Source of the DNA: Emiliania huxleyi CCMP1516
Taxonomy: Eukaryota > Haptophyta > Isochrysidales > Noelaerhabdaceae
Direction of reading: 5' to 3'
DNA: 64,000 nucleotides
Assembly: GCF_000372725.1 (NCBI RefSeq)
Contig: NW_005202428.1
Location: 2,536,873 to 2,600,872 of the forward strand
Shown: positions 1 to 9,907 of the stretch, in pieces
Layout: each line of letters begins with the position of its first letter
Position numbering within the stretch: position 1 is the first letter of the stretch
Translations under genes and position numbers: made by a program
Notes under the pieces: generated by a model
The model's database searches: none
Told to the model about the DNA's origin: nothing
What the model saw: the letters and a program-made list of their open reading frames with translations, nothing else

Positions 1-115
1 TCAGAACGGCATCCAGGCGGCACCGGCCCTACGACTCGGACCGTGCCACAGCCCATCCCCCCAAGCGCCAAGGCAGCCCACCGCCCACCGCCCGGCCCCA
101 GCCGGTCCGACCTCT

Positions 116-538
116 TCACACGGCGACGATTGCGCCGCCGGCCGCCGCTGCCAGGGCCGCCGCCTCCGTCGGCGCCAGAACAGGCTCGAGCAGCAGCCAC
201 GACTCGTACTCTGCCGACGGCGAGCCGTCGTACATCGACGACTCGAGCGAGAGGTCCGTCGCCGCGCCGTTGTCAACGTCGAACTTGGCGACGAAGTTGA
301 CGCGGTCACGCTCGATCGTGCGCCGGCCGTCGTTCACCTTGGCCGTAACCGTGCCCACGCACCAGCCGTAGTGCTCGAAGCGGACCATGATGCGCTGCTC
401 GATGAGCGCGTCGCTGGCCGGGTTGGTCGGGTCGAGCTGCTCCTCCGTCGGCGAGGCCGCGACAACCTTGAACCCGTCCGGCACGAGCAGCGGCGCCTCC
501 ACCATGCCCAGCACGTCCCCCGCGTCCTCAAAGGTCAC
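116..538 (-). CDS. Repeat-associated ORF, unknown function (partial)
   Basis: An open frame of about 140 codons on the minus strand ends at a stop at 116. The frame continues upstream of its first GTG to about 580, so the true start is not seen. It contains a compact, well-conserved-looking stretch (RFEHYGWCVGTV, then FVAKFDVDNG and YESWLLLE) that recalls small beta-barrel (Tudor-like) domains; this is only an impression. The C-terminus becomes alanine-rich. It lies beside a dispersed repeat (738-880) that has a second copy at 26014-26098, also next to a gene fragment, which suggests that it belongs to a repeated, possibly mobile, sequence. No function is assigned. Confidence 0.4.
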   Translation of the reverse strand: MTFEDAGDVLGMVEAPLLVPDGFKVVAASPTEEQLDPTNPASDALIEQRIMVRFEHYGWCVGTVTAKVNDGRRTIERDRVNFVAKFDVDNGAATDLSLESSMYDGSPSAEYESWLLLEPVLAPTEAAALAAAAGGAIVAV

Positions 539-539
539 G

Positions 540-1160
540 AGTGGCTCCTCATGCTCCGCTTCGGGTATTTTTCGGGGATACCTGAGAATTCTCGGGTATA
601 CCCGGGTTTTACCCGGCCGGCCACCTGGGTCGGTCCGAGGGTGTTCCAGGAATGATCAGAATGGCGAGGGCCAGAACGTGTTACATGTACATGCACTAGT
701 CAGAACGGACCCCAGTTGCCGATCCTGCCAACTCAGACTCTAACACTCACACGTCATTTATTTGGGGCCTGGAGCCCCTGCAAAGTGAAGTTTATGGTGG
801 TGCCCCTGCAGACTGATCTTTATGGGGGTTGCCCTGTTCACGCGCGCGCGAGACGTGCAGACAGGGTTGCCAGGTGAGAGCGAAGTTGTTTTTTGTATTT
901 GTGTATTTGTCCGTTCTCGACCCTTCGACTGTCCGTGCGTGTGATCACTAACTCTCTTGATTCGCGGGAAGGCGACACGCGCTGATGAGGGATGCTCTGT
1001 CATCCTTTGAGACTGGGAGCGCGCGCAAGCGCACACAACAACGGCTCACGACGCACGCCCACACAAAAGAAAATCCCTAGCACAGGACGGTCGCATCCGA
1101 GAGTTGAGAGTTCGAGACGTGTCGAGACGTAGCAATCGATCCCGACCGTGATCCCGGACC
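540..1160. other. Intergenic, partly repetitive
   Basis: No gene is seen. Positions 565-620 hold a stretch of CCCGG/GGGTA words read in both orientations (TATACCCGGG and relatives), and a similar stretch lies at 39095-39180. The rest holds the dispersed repeat copy listed separately and unremarkable sequence up to the microsatellite. Confidence 0.5.
738..880 (-). repeat. Dispersed repeat R1, copy 1
   Basis: Read on the minus strand this segment matches 26014-26098 on the plus strand: a shared left part (TCTCACCTGGCAACCCTG, then a CGCG-rich stretch) and a shared right part (GACGTGTGAGTGTTAGAG). Copy 1 carries about 60 extra bases between the two parts, after AACAGGGC, so either it has an insertion or copy 2 a deletion. 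Family unknown. Confidence 0.75.
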
Positions 1161-1162
1161 GT

Positions 1163-1369
<207 letters not shown>

Positions 1370-1975
1370 ATACTCACTCACTCCCTGATCCTAGAGAGGA
1401 GCGCAAGCGCACACCTCTCCCTCTGGACAGGTGGTGGCCCGCCACAAACACGACACAAGCCCCGATTACGCTCGAGACGCGGTGGAAAAAAGAGATGTGA
1501 AGGGATTTTTGCTGCGAAAAATGCGCCGAGGAGCGCCGGCGTGGTGTCGCATGAGAAAAGGCACATGATCACACAGCGCCGACTGGTGTGTCTGTGTGTC
1601 TCACGCCTCACACCGCTCCGACAGAGCAAACATACATGCGTACAAGCTCCTAGAGCTGGACGCGATGTGTGAGGCTACCGCAAAACCGGCCTTTCGTTTC
1701 GCGCACCTCTCGCCTCCCCTGCCTTGCGGGCTCCTTGACAACAGCTCCACCTTGAGTTCTCCCGCTCCGTGCCCGCACTCCCGCGCAGCCCGGGTCTTGT
1801 TCATTGCTTGCTGCTCCCGCCGAGGGACCGGACGTCACCCTGGTCTGGAGACCACGTCAGACCACACCGGCCTTGGGATTTGGCGCGTATCCCGGCTGCT
1901 GCCCGTCCTCAAAGGCAAAGGGAACCTGTACATGACCAGGGGATTGGTGTGAGGGCGGGGTCTCCAGAGGCACGT

Positions 1976-2497
1976 TTAGGACCGAGTTTGGCGCCACGCC
2001 TCGTCCATTGAAGAGTAGATGCGCGTCTGATTGGCGTAGTCTGGCGTCGCGCGCCGATTCTCGCTGTAGCCCACGATCTTCTTATACTCCTCAAAGTCGA
2101 TCTGGCCTGCCGCACGCGGGAGCAGCGGTGAGGAGGCTCTCGCGAGGTGTGCGCGGTGCTGCAGGCCACGACCGTCGCTGTTGAGATCGGCAGAGGCAAT
2201 CATCGCCTAGGTGGAGGAGGGAGCGTTGACATGGATGGACCTCCTTCCATGGCCGATCCGCTGATCTATGACATCTGTCTTCGTAAGCCACGCGCGCGCG
2301 ATCTCTCTCTCTCGCTCGCTCGCTCTCTCTCGGGCGGCTCTTTTGGGGGCAGACGAGCCTCTGCTCGAGTGCTGGCCTCATCCTTATCACGTAAGGTCTG
2401 GAGGAGCGCGCTCTTGACCTCGTCGAGGTCAATCTTTCCGGAGTTGTCGAGATCGAGCTTATCGAACGACTCCCGCAGCGCCGCCTGGGCGGTGGGG
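1976..2497 (-). CDS. EF-hand calcium-binding protein (5' end uncertain)
   Basis: Two EF-hand segments can be read on the minus strand. An exon at about 2497-2390 encodes a helix-loop-helix with loop DLDNSGKIDLDE, and a second exon (from about 2203) reads ADLNSDGRG, joined across a GC-AG intron to QIDFEEYKKIV and then to the stop at 1976. The junction restores one continuous EF-hand loop, which fixes that intron at about 2108-2164. The family binds Ca2+ through acidic loop positions 1, 3, 5, 9 and 12, as in calmodulin-like proteins. The exon at 2497 is preceded by a plausible CCCAG acceptor, so more exons lie upstream (maybe 2510-2700), but I cannot place the start. An intron between the two EF-hand exons is required; its donor is uncertain. 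Confidence 0.7.
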
Positions 2498-2851
2498 AAG
2501 CGGGGCCATGAGTCGCTTTGTTGCGTGGTGCGTCTATCCGGCGATCCGCACCAAGTCGCCCAGCTTGCGTTCCGGCCGCAGCAGGTGCCAGGCGTCTGAA
2601 GCTTCGCCCTTGGCGAGGCAGAGGGACCTCGCGAACCGTGTCAGCGGCGTGAGGCGAGCAGACGCCGCACGGTGTGCGGCCGGCAGCCTCCACATGCTCT
2701 TCGGGCGTCCGTCCGTCCCTTCGTCAGAGAAGTTTCTCGACAACGCGAGATGCGATTCCTTGTGCGTCAGCGAGATTTTTCAGCGAATTTTTTTCTGCGC
2801 GCAAGCGAAATTTTTTGTCGCACATTTTTTTTTGCGTCCAAGGCACTTGGC

Positions 2852-5800
2852 ATGGCATTTGGCTTCTCCGTTTTGTTCCTTCCCGGCCTGAACGCTGGGC
2901 GAAGCTGCGCTCGCTTGCGCGACGGCTTCTCCTGCGTCGCCAACCCGGAGTGCGGCTGGTGCGCGCACAAATTCTCCTGCGTGCCTGGCAACGAGAGCGG
3001 CCCGCTCTCGAGTTTGCGCTGCGACGGCAACTCGAGCGATGTGGAGCTGCATCGCGCCAAGGTGCTCGACATGAACTACCGGGTACCGCACGTCGAGGGC
3101 TGCACCAACGAAGATCGGTCCAAGTGTGCGCGCTACCACGGGCCGCTGTACACCTATACTGCCGACGAGCTGAACGCGACGGGATACCGCGGCGTCAACT
3201 ACACGTACAGCGCGCCGGAGATCTGGGACGTGCTGTGCGAGGCGGGCGGGATGCGCTCCTCGGCCAACTCCACCAAGGGGAGCGGGCACACGCCCTACTG
3301 GACGTCGCAGGCGCGCGAGTCCGCGACACAAGCCTCGACGTCGCCTCCCGGCCTGATCCCCGTCCCTTCTCACACTTCCCTCCCTGCATTGGGACCCGAG
3401 CCGTCTCCCTACCCCCCCTCCCTCTGCTCCAGGCCTGCGACTGCCCCGACGGGCGTGCGGGCATCACCTGCGGCGGCTGCAACGCCGACGCGGGCTGCGG
3501 CGCGGGGGAGGAGTGCCGCCGCTCCTTCTCGCTGGGCAGGGGCGGCAACATCTCTTGCGAGATCGAGGAGATGGTGCCCGACTACATGAAGCTGATGACG
3601 CAGTGGTACAACGCCTCTGGCACGAGAGTCGAGTTTGGCGTCTCGAGCAGCGGAGGCTGCCCGTGGCGCTGGCCTGGGCCTGCCTGGTAGAAGCCGCAAC
3701 CCTCGCGGTGTGAGCAGGCTCCTTCTTCCGGATGATGCGGGTGGCCGAGAACCCGAACTGGGCGGGCTTCTACCCCGAGAACGACGCGACGCCGACCCAC
3801 GGGGACGGAGACCGCATCCTCTCCGGCGGGATGGTGCTCTTCCTGGAGGCGACGCCTCTGCACGGCGGTAGCTTCTGTTGCACGACGGCACGCGCTGCGG
3901 AGTAGGTGCTCTTCACGGGCGAGGAGACGAGGGCGAGCGACATCGCCTGCCCGGCGCAAGTGGAGGGGGAGGTGTCCTTCCCGTGGTCCGAGGGGGACCG
4001 CTGCTTCGAGTGGCAGAGCAGCGCGGAGCCGGAGAGTCTCGACGCTGTCTGCCCAGAGGACCTGCCTCCCAAGGGGCCAGGCGCAGCCTACCCCTGCCGG
4101 GAGAGGTTGCCGGAGAGGGAAGTCCACACAGGGCACGAGAAGGACGGTCCTCGCCCCCCCTCGCCCGCAGGCACGACCTCGCACTACCAGAACAACGGCT
4201 GGGCGAGGTACGCCGAGTGCAACCTGATCCGCGCTCAGCTCACTCCGCCCGTCCACGTCATCTGCAGAGGGCGGAGCGGGCAGCCCCTCCCGCCCCGCGC
4301 CTCCTCGCCGTGTGTCGTCCGGCTGCCCGTCCGGAGCCTCTCCTTCCGCCTCACCTGCCAGCTGCAGGGCGAGTGCGTCGATCCTGCCCAGATCTCGCCC
4401 CCGTCGCCGCCGCCGCTGCCGCCCGCGGCGCCGCCTGCCGACGTGTCAACGACACGTCCATGCCACGTCCATGACATGTCCACGACACGTCCCTTAGGCG
4501 CCGCACTACAGCGACGTGTGCGGCTCGCCCGACCTGACGACGTATGCACACTGCTGGATGTGGGCCTCGTACGCGACCACGTGGCTCCTCCTCGCCGTCG
4601 GCCCGCTCTTCCCCGCACCGCTCACGAAGGCGGGCAGCTGCACACGCTGACAGCAGAGCGGTGCGAACAGGCCTGCTCCTCCCCTTCGTGGCGCGGTGGT
4701 GCATCGCCCTCGGAACCGGCGCCTGCCTCCGCCCCGCCCGTCCTCCTTAGCAAGACTGGTGAGACTCACTCTTCTCCACTCGAAGGCTCCTGCCTCCGGC
4801 ACGCGCGTCCCCCGGCGTCGCGCCGCTCAGACAGCTTCGGCGCTCGAAGCCCTCTCGTCGCCGCGCCACTCCGCTCCTCGCCGCAGCAGGACCAGGGAGG
4901 AGGGACCGCCGACCTCGCCGCGCCCGCCGCCGCCGACGCCGCCGACGGACGCCGCAGCGCGCTGCGCCCGTCGACGCCCGCCGAAGGGGTCGAGACGTCG
5001 GCAGCGCTCGGGCTCCGCTCCTCTGGCGGCGGCGCCGCACCGCCAGAGGAGCGAGTGTCGACCCGCGACTCACTGTCAACAGGTTCGCCCCTCCGGCGTC
5101 GCACCGCCGGACTCCGTCGGGCGTGCCGCTCCTCGCCGATGTGCAGGCGGCCGCCGCCGCGCGCGAGTGTCCGCCCGCCCGCACGGCCGCAGCAGGCCCC
5201 GCCGCCTCTGGCTCCGCGCTCAGCTGGAGCGGCGTCGCGTACGACGTGGGGCGGAAGCGGATCCTCGAGCCGAACTCGCACCGGCTCTGCCCGGGCCTCT
5301 CTTGCCTCATCGGCCCGTCGGGCGCCGGCAAGTCCTCGCTGCTCGGTATCCTCGCCGGCCGCAAGTCGCGCGGCCGGCTCCGAGGCACGGTCGCGCTGGG
5401 CGGCGTGCGTGCGAGCTCCGCCGAGCGGCGGCTGCAGGCGTGGCACGCGGCGCGGGAGGACGCAGGGCACGTTGCCATGACACGTTCCGAAGAGTGTCCC
5501 GCAGGTCGGGTACGTCACACAGGACGACGTGTTGCCCGGCACTTCGACCGTGGCGGAGCACCTGCACTTCCACGCCCGCGTGCGGCTGCCGTGGCTGCCA
5601 CAGGAGCAGCGGGCCGCCGTCGTCGCCTCGACGCTCACCGCCCTGTCCCTCACCCGCAAGGCACCCATCCTTCGCCACAGACGCCTCGCCACAGACGCGC
5701 AAACTTCGGCTTGTTTCGGCTCATCTCGGCTCCATCCTGGCTCCGGCTGACAGTGCCCCTCCCCCCCCCCCCCCCGCCAAAGGCCTCCTCCCTCATCGGA

Positions 5801-7708
5801 GACGCGCACATGCGCGGCCTCTCTGGCGGGGAGCGGCGCCGCGTCTCGGTGGCGGTCGAGCTCATCGCTATCCACGGCAGCCCTCGCAGCGTGCTGCTGA
5901 CAGGTAGCACTCATCAACGCGTCCTCGCTGGCAGCAGGCAGCCCGCGCGGCGTGCTGCTGATGGACGAGCCGCTCTCCGGCCTCGACTCGACCAACGCGC
6001 GGCTCGTCGTCGCCGCCCTCTGCGATTTGGTCGGCGTGGCCCTCCCCGCCAACGACGCGGCCGCCCCGCCGCCCGCCGCTCTAGCCGAGCCGGCGGCCGG
6101 CGGGGAGGGCGGCGCCGCGGGCGGCCGAGTCTGCGCTTGCCCGACCATCCTCCTCTCGGTGCACCAGCCGACGTACCGCTTCCTCGAGGCGATGACTGGC
6201 CTCGTGGCGATGGCGGCGGGCGGGCGGCTCCTGTACGGCGGCCCGGTCAAGACTGCGGCCGGCTCGTGCGCACGGCGGCGCAGGCTCTGTCAGGAGGACT
6301 CTTGTCGCCCACTCCTCTCCGTTGTGACTCGTAGGCTCGTGCGCCCTGGCGCAGTGGTTCGACGCAGACGGCGCTTCGCCCCGGCTGGCCCAGATCTCGC
6401 CCAACCCCGCGGAGGCGCTGCTCGACGCGCTTGCGGACCCGAGCGGCGCGATGGTGCTCAAGATCGAGGCGCTGCTGCGGGCGGAGGCAGGCAAGGCGAC
6501 CCCGCCGGAAGAGATCGCGGAGCCCGCCGCCGAGGCGGGCGGCTGGCGCGGCCTCCTCGTGCGCGCCGCGCGCCGCGAGTGCGCGCCCGTCTCGTTCGCG
6601 ATGCAGCTCGACTCGCTCTCTGCGCGCCATTGCCGCCTGGCGTTGCGGCACCCGATGCTGATCTGGGTCAACCTCGTGTCGACGCTGGTGCTCGCCGTGC
6701 TTGCGGGGTTCGCCTTTTGGCAGACGGGCAAGAACAACGCCCTCGACTCGGGCGTGCTGCAGCGGATCGGGCTCCTCTTCTTCCTCATGCTGGTCTTCAT
6801 GCTCACCTCCCTCATCAACATCCAGCTGTGGCACTCGGAGCGGCTTCTCTACTTCCAGGCGAGACCCGCCGAGACCTGGCCGAGATCTGGCCGAGAGATA
6901 GACGGCTGCTACAGTGCCCACACCCTTCCTCTCATCCTGTTCTCACTTGTCTCCTTCCCACCTGCCTCCTGCTCGGCTTGTGCAGGAGTCGTCCGCCGGC
7001 TGCTACGGCCCGCTCGGCTACGTCGCCTCAAAGTTCCTCTTCGACGCGCTGCCACTGCGCGTGGTGCCGTCGCTGCTCTGCGCGGCGATCGTCTACCCGA
7101 TGGCGGGGCTACACTCGAGCGCGCCGCTCGGGGCCGCCCACTCCGCCACCGGCCCGCCGGCGGCGCTCATGTTTGCGCTCGGGCTCTCGCTCGCCAACTT
7201 GGTTGGCTACTCGCTCGCCTCGGCCATCGGGATCGCGTGCCGCTCGCCCTCGGCCGGCATGCAGCTCGGCGCGATGCTCGCGCTCTACTCCTTCCTCTTC
7301 TGCGGCCTCCTCGTCAACAAGGCGACGCTCGAGAGGATGGGCGAGCACCTCGCACAATCGGGCAGCGCGGCGCTCGGCGGGCTCGTGCGCGCGCTGCCGG
7401 CGACCTCCTTCATGTTCCGCTTCCTCGAGATGGTTCTCGTCAACGAGCTCGGCACCATCGGCGCGCCGATGGTCGACATCGAGCAGCGCGCCATTCCGGG
7501 CTCGCCGCACTACCCCGCGGTGCACGTGCCCGGCCCGTACATCCTCGACTTCCTCGGGTACAACCACGGCGACGAGGGCGCCGCCGGCTGCTGGCTCGAC
7601 ATGCCGTGCGCCGCGTGGGCCGACCTGCAGGCGCTCGTGCTGTGGCTCGTGGCCGGGCAGGCCTCCTGCTACCTGCTGCTCCGCTTCTTTGTGAGCGACC
7701 CGCACTGA
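2852..7708 (+). CDS. ABCG-family ABC half-transporter with extracellular Cys-rich N-terminus
   Basis: The start MAFGFSVLFLPG gives a short signal-like segment, followed by a Cys-rich region with an EGF-like stretch (CDCPDGRAGITCGGC), a hydrophobic segment (WASYATTWLLLAVG) and a nucleotide-binding domain: Walker A GPSGAGKSS near 5312, signature LSGGERRRVS near 5820, Walker B VLLMDEPLSGLDS near 5950, H-loop SVHQP near 6160. The C-terminal half has about six hydrophobic segments. This order (Cys-rich N-terminus, NBD, TMD) is that of the ABCG24/28 type of half transporters, which work as dimers and export lipophilic substrates; the substrate cannot be told. Introns placed by frame: 3311-3432, 3656-3717, 3834-3905, 4081-4170, 4386-4497, 5462-5504, 5661-5782, 5877-5937, 6262-6334, 6859-6985; nine start GC, one GT. 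The stretch 4620-5120 is not resolved. Several introns begin with a copy of the next exon, for example 5877-5900 versus 5938-5961. Confidence 0.88.
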
Positions 7709-7968
7709 GTCTGAGAGGGATCGGCGCGGGGTCACAGTTAGAGCTGGAGGCCGATTCGCGCAAACCTAACCGGAGCCAGGCGGCATGGCCATGTGTGTAT
7801 GTTTTTAGCTGTGTCTTCTATTTTGATTCGGAGCGTCGGCAGCGACATCTACGTCGGAAGTCTATACACGCGCAGCCCAGAGACGGCGAGAGAGACCGCC
7901 TCCGCTCCGCGCACGCAAGTCCGCGCGCGAGCCGGCGCGCGGCGGCAAACCCCCCGGCTGTGGCTAGT

Positions 7969-8487
7969 CGTCTGGGGGGGGGGACCCCCCATCTTTGTTT
8001 ACCGAATGCGTCTCTGGATTAGAGTGCGTCTAGTAGGCGTCCTACTTAGACGCTCGCTGAGAACCTGGTTCTCCAGGAGGGGCAGGCCGCGAGGAGAGAC
8101 CTCACGCGAGCACTCAAGGCAGGGCCCCCAGGGGAGGGTGCCGAGAGATCACACCGCCTTTTCGTGCTCCCTGGTCCCCCCTCGGTGCCCGGTGCACCCG
8201 ACACACACACGGTGTCTCCTGATTCCCTGTCCAAGTATAGTAAAATGTGATCTAGTATGCAAGTGCCATCTCAGAACAGCTGTGCATCTATAGATGCTTG
8301 TGGCGTCTAAGATGGAACGCGCAACAAAAGACACGGCGCGGCCATCTCCAGGACAGCCGTCGCATCCTAGAATGCCCTGTGTACCCGAGACACATGGTAT
8401 CTTTGAGATGAAAAGTGCGTCCTAGAATGCGTTTTTGCATTCTAGGATGCATCGGTAAACAAAGATGGGGGGGTCCCCCCCCAGACG
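7969..8487. mobile_element. Small non-autonomous DNA element (MITE-like), 519 bp
   Basis: Terminal inverted repeats of roughly 40 bp: the left end CGTCTGGGGG... runs into CATCTTTGTTTACCGA; the right end, read on the other strand, gives the same order. The element is flanked by AGT on both sides (7966-7968, 8488-8490), a possible 3-bp target duplication. The interior is full of smaller inverted repeats (for example the hairpin around 8422-8455, CTAGAATGC...GCATTCTAG). No transposase frame. Superfamily not determined. Confidence 0.75.
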
Positions 8488-9907
8488 AGTGCCATTTCAC
8501 TCTCACTGACACGCTAATCTTGAAAACGTCTCCAACGGAGCTCCGTGTTGCTTCCAGCGCCCTCCCCCGCGCTCCCTGCGGCCATGGCCGATGCTCCTAG
8601 GAAGAGAGGTCATCTGGCTACCGCGAGAGCGACCCAACTCGTCGACATCGTCCGATGATGGTGCCGCAAAGTCAGCCTTCGGAGGCTATCGTGGGGTCGA
8701 GCCGGCAGTAGCCGTGACATGTGGTTCCACCACCCCTCGTAGGCTTTGCCTCTGACCGCCACCGTTCCCAGGCTGCCTAATGGGATGGAAAGGAAGGCTC
8801 GGCGAGCGTATAGAAGCGTGCTCGACCTCGTCGTGCCAACCTGTACGGCAGCGCTGGTAGGCGCGATGAGCGTCGTGCCACCTGACCCGAGACGGGTCGC
8901 AGGCGTCGTACCGAGCGCGTCGAGACCGTGTCCTGATGTGATCTGCACGGGTGAGTCACGTCGGCGTCAAAGGAGCGACGTGCGACCTGTCAGAGCTTGA
9001 TCTCCGATCTCAGCGGCGTCGAGTCGTCTCCGGCGCGCGACAAAGGTACATCCCCAGGACGCGCAGAGGCAGCTGCGACCCCGCCGAGTGGACGGCGTCA
9101 CACAGCGCCACCTGCTGTGTGCAACCGTCTACTCGGCGGGGTCGCAGCTGCCTCTGGAAGGCACCGACATGTACCTTTTTGCGCAAATGGTCAAATCAAG
9201 GTTTTGTAACGCGAGCTGTGCCACAGTGAAATGGCACTAGCCTGTGTGGCCGGTGGCTAGAGACGAGCGGCCTACCTCCAACGGCACTCGCTTGCTTTCT
9301 TTCGCTCCAGTCCTGCGGATCTTAGTAGACCGGAGGGCTTTGTAGGCTACGAAGCCTTCACACTCCAAGGGGCACCTCCAACGGGGCAGTCTGCTCACGT
9401 GCGAGGAACACCTGCCCGGCCTCGGTCCGGGTGGAGGGTGTGGTTTGGCGCCGACAGACAGTGGAGGCCTAAGCCGAACCCGCCGGGCCGCTGGCGGGGT
9501 GACGGTAGAGACCACCACTGCAAGACCCACAGCCCCTCGTCGTGTCGTGTCTCCTCCCTCGCTAGGGCTCCCTCGACGGGGACTCGTAACGAGAGACCTC
9601 TTTTTAAGCGGACGTGGTATATGTACACACAAGTCGGGGTATACGGGGAGAGACTCCATCAGCATCACACCCGCTCGCCCAGGGAATCTACAGCGCTGTC
9701 TCAAGGTCCGGCCTGTGGGCTCCGCCTGCGCTCGGCGGCACCGGGCACACGTGTGAAAAAAAAAGGACGAAACGGTGTGAGCTAGAGCTTCCGCCCGCGA
9801 CTTAACGCAGACCAAGACGCGCGCAAGAGACGACTCATGCACATCGCACACGACACCGCGAGTGAGTGAGCGCCCGCTCATGTTCCTGCCGCGCGGCGTC
9901 AGCGCCG
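8488..9907. other. Intergenic, no gene recognised
   Basis: I see no convincing coding frame. Apart from the foldback at 9044-9176 the sequence is moderately GC-rich, with a poly-A run at about 9757. It separates the convergent 3' ends of the ABCG gene (with the MITE behind it) and the TTL-like gene. Confidence 0.5.
9044..9176. repeat. Foldback with 26-bp perfect arms
   Basis: Arms 9064-9089 and 9131-9156 are perfect inverted copies (core GCAGCTGCGACCCCGCCGAG). Outer arms AGGTACAT/ATGTACCT (9044-9051, 9169-9176) and an inner stem CACACAG/CTGTGTG extend the structure. It could form a cruciform or an RNA hairpin. Confidence 0.9.

Noticed and set aside
4747-6250. Long minus-strand ORFs opposite the ABCG gene
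   Set aside because: Antisense shadows of GC-rich codons; no family motifs, while the plus strand has Walker A, signature and Walker B.
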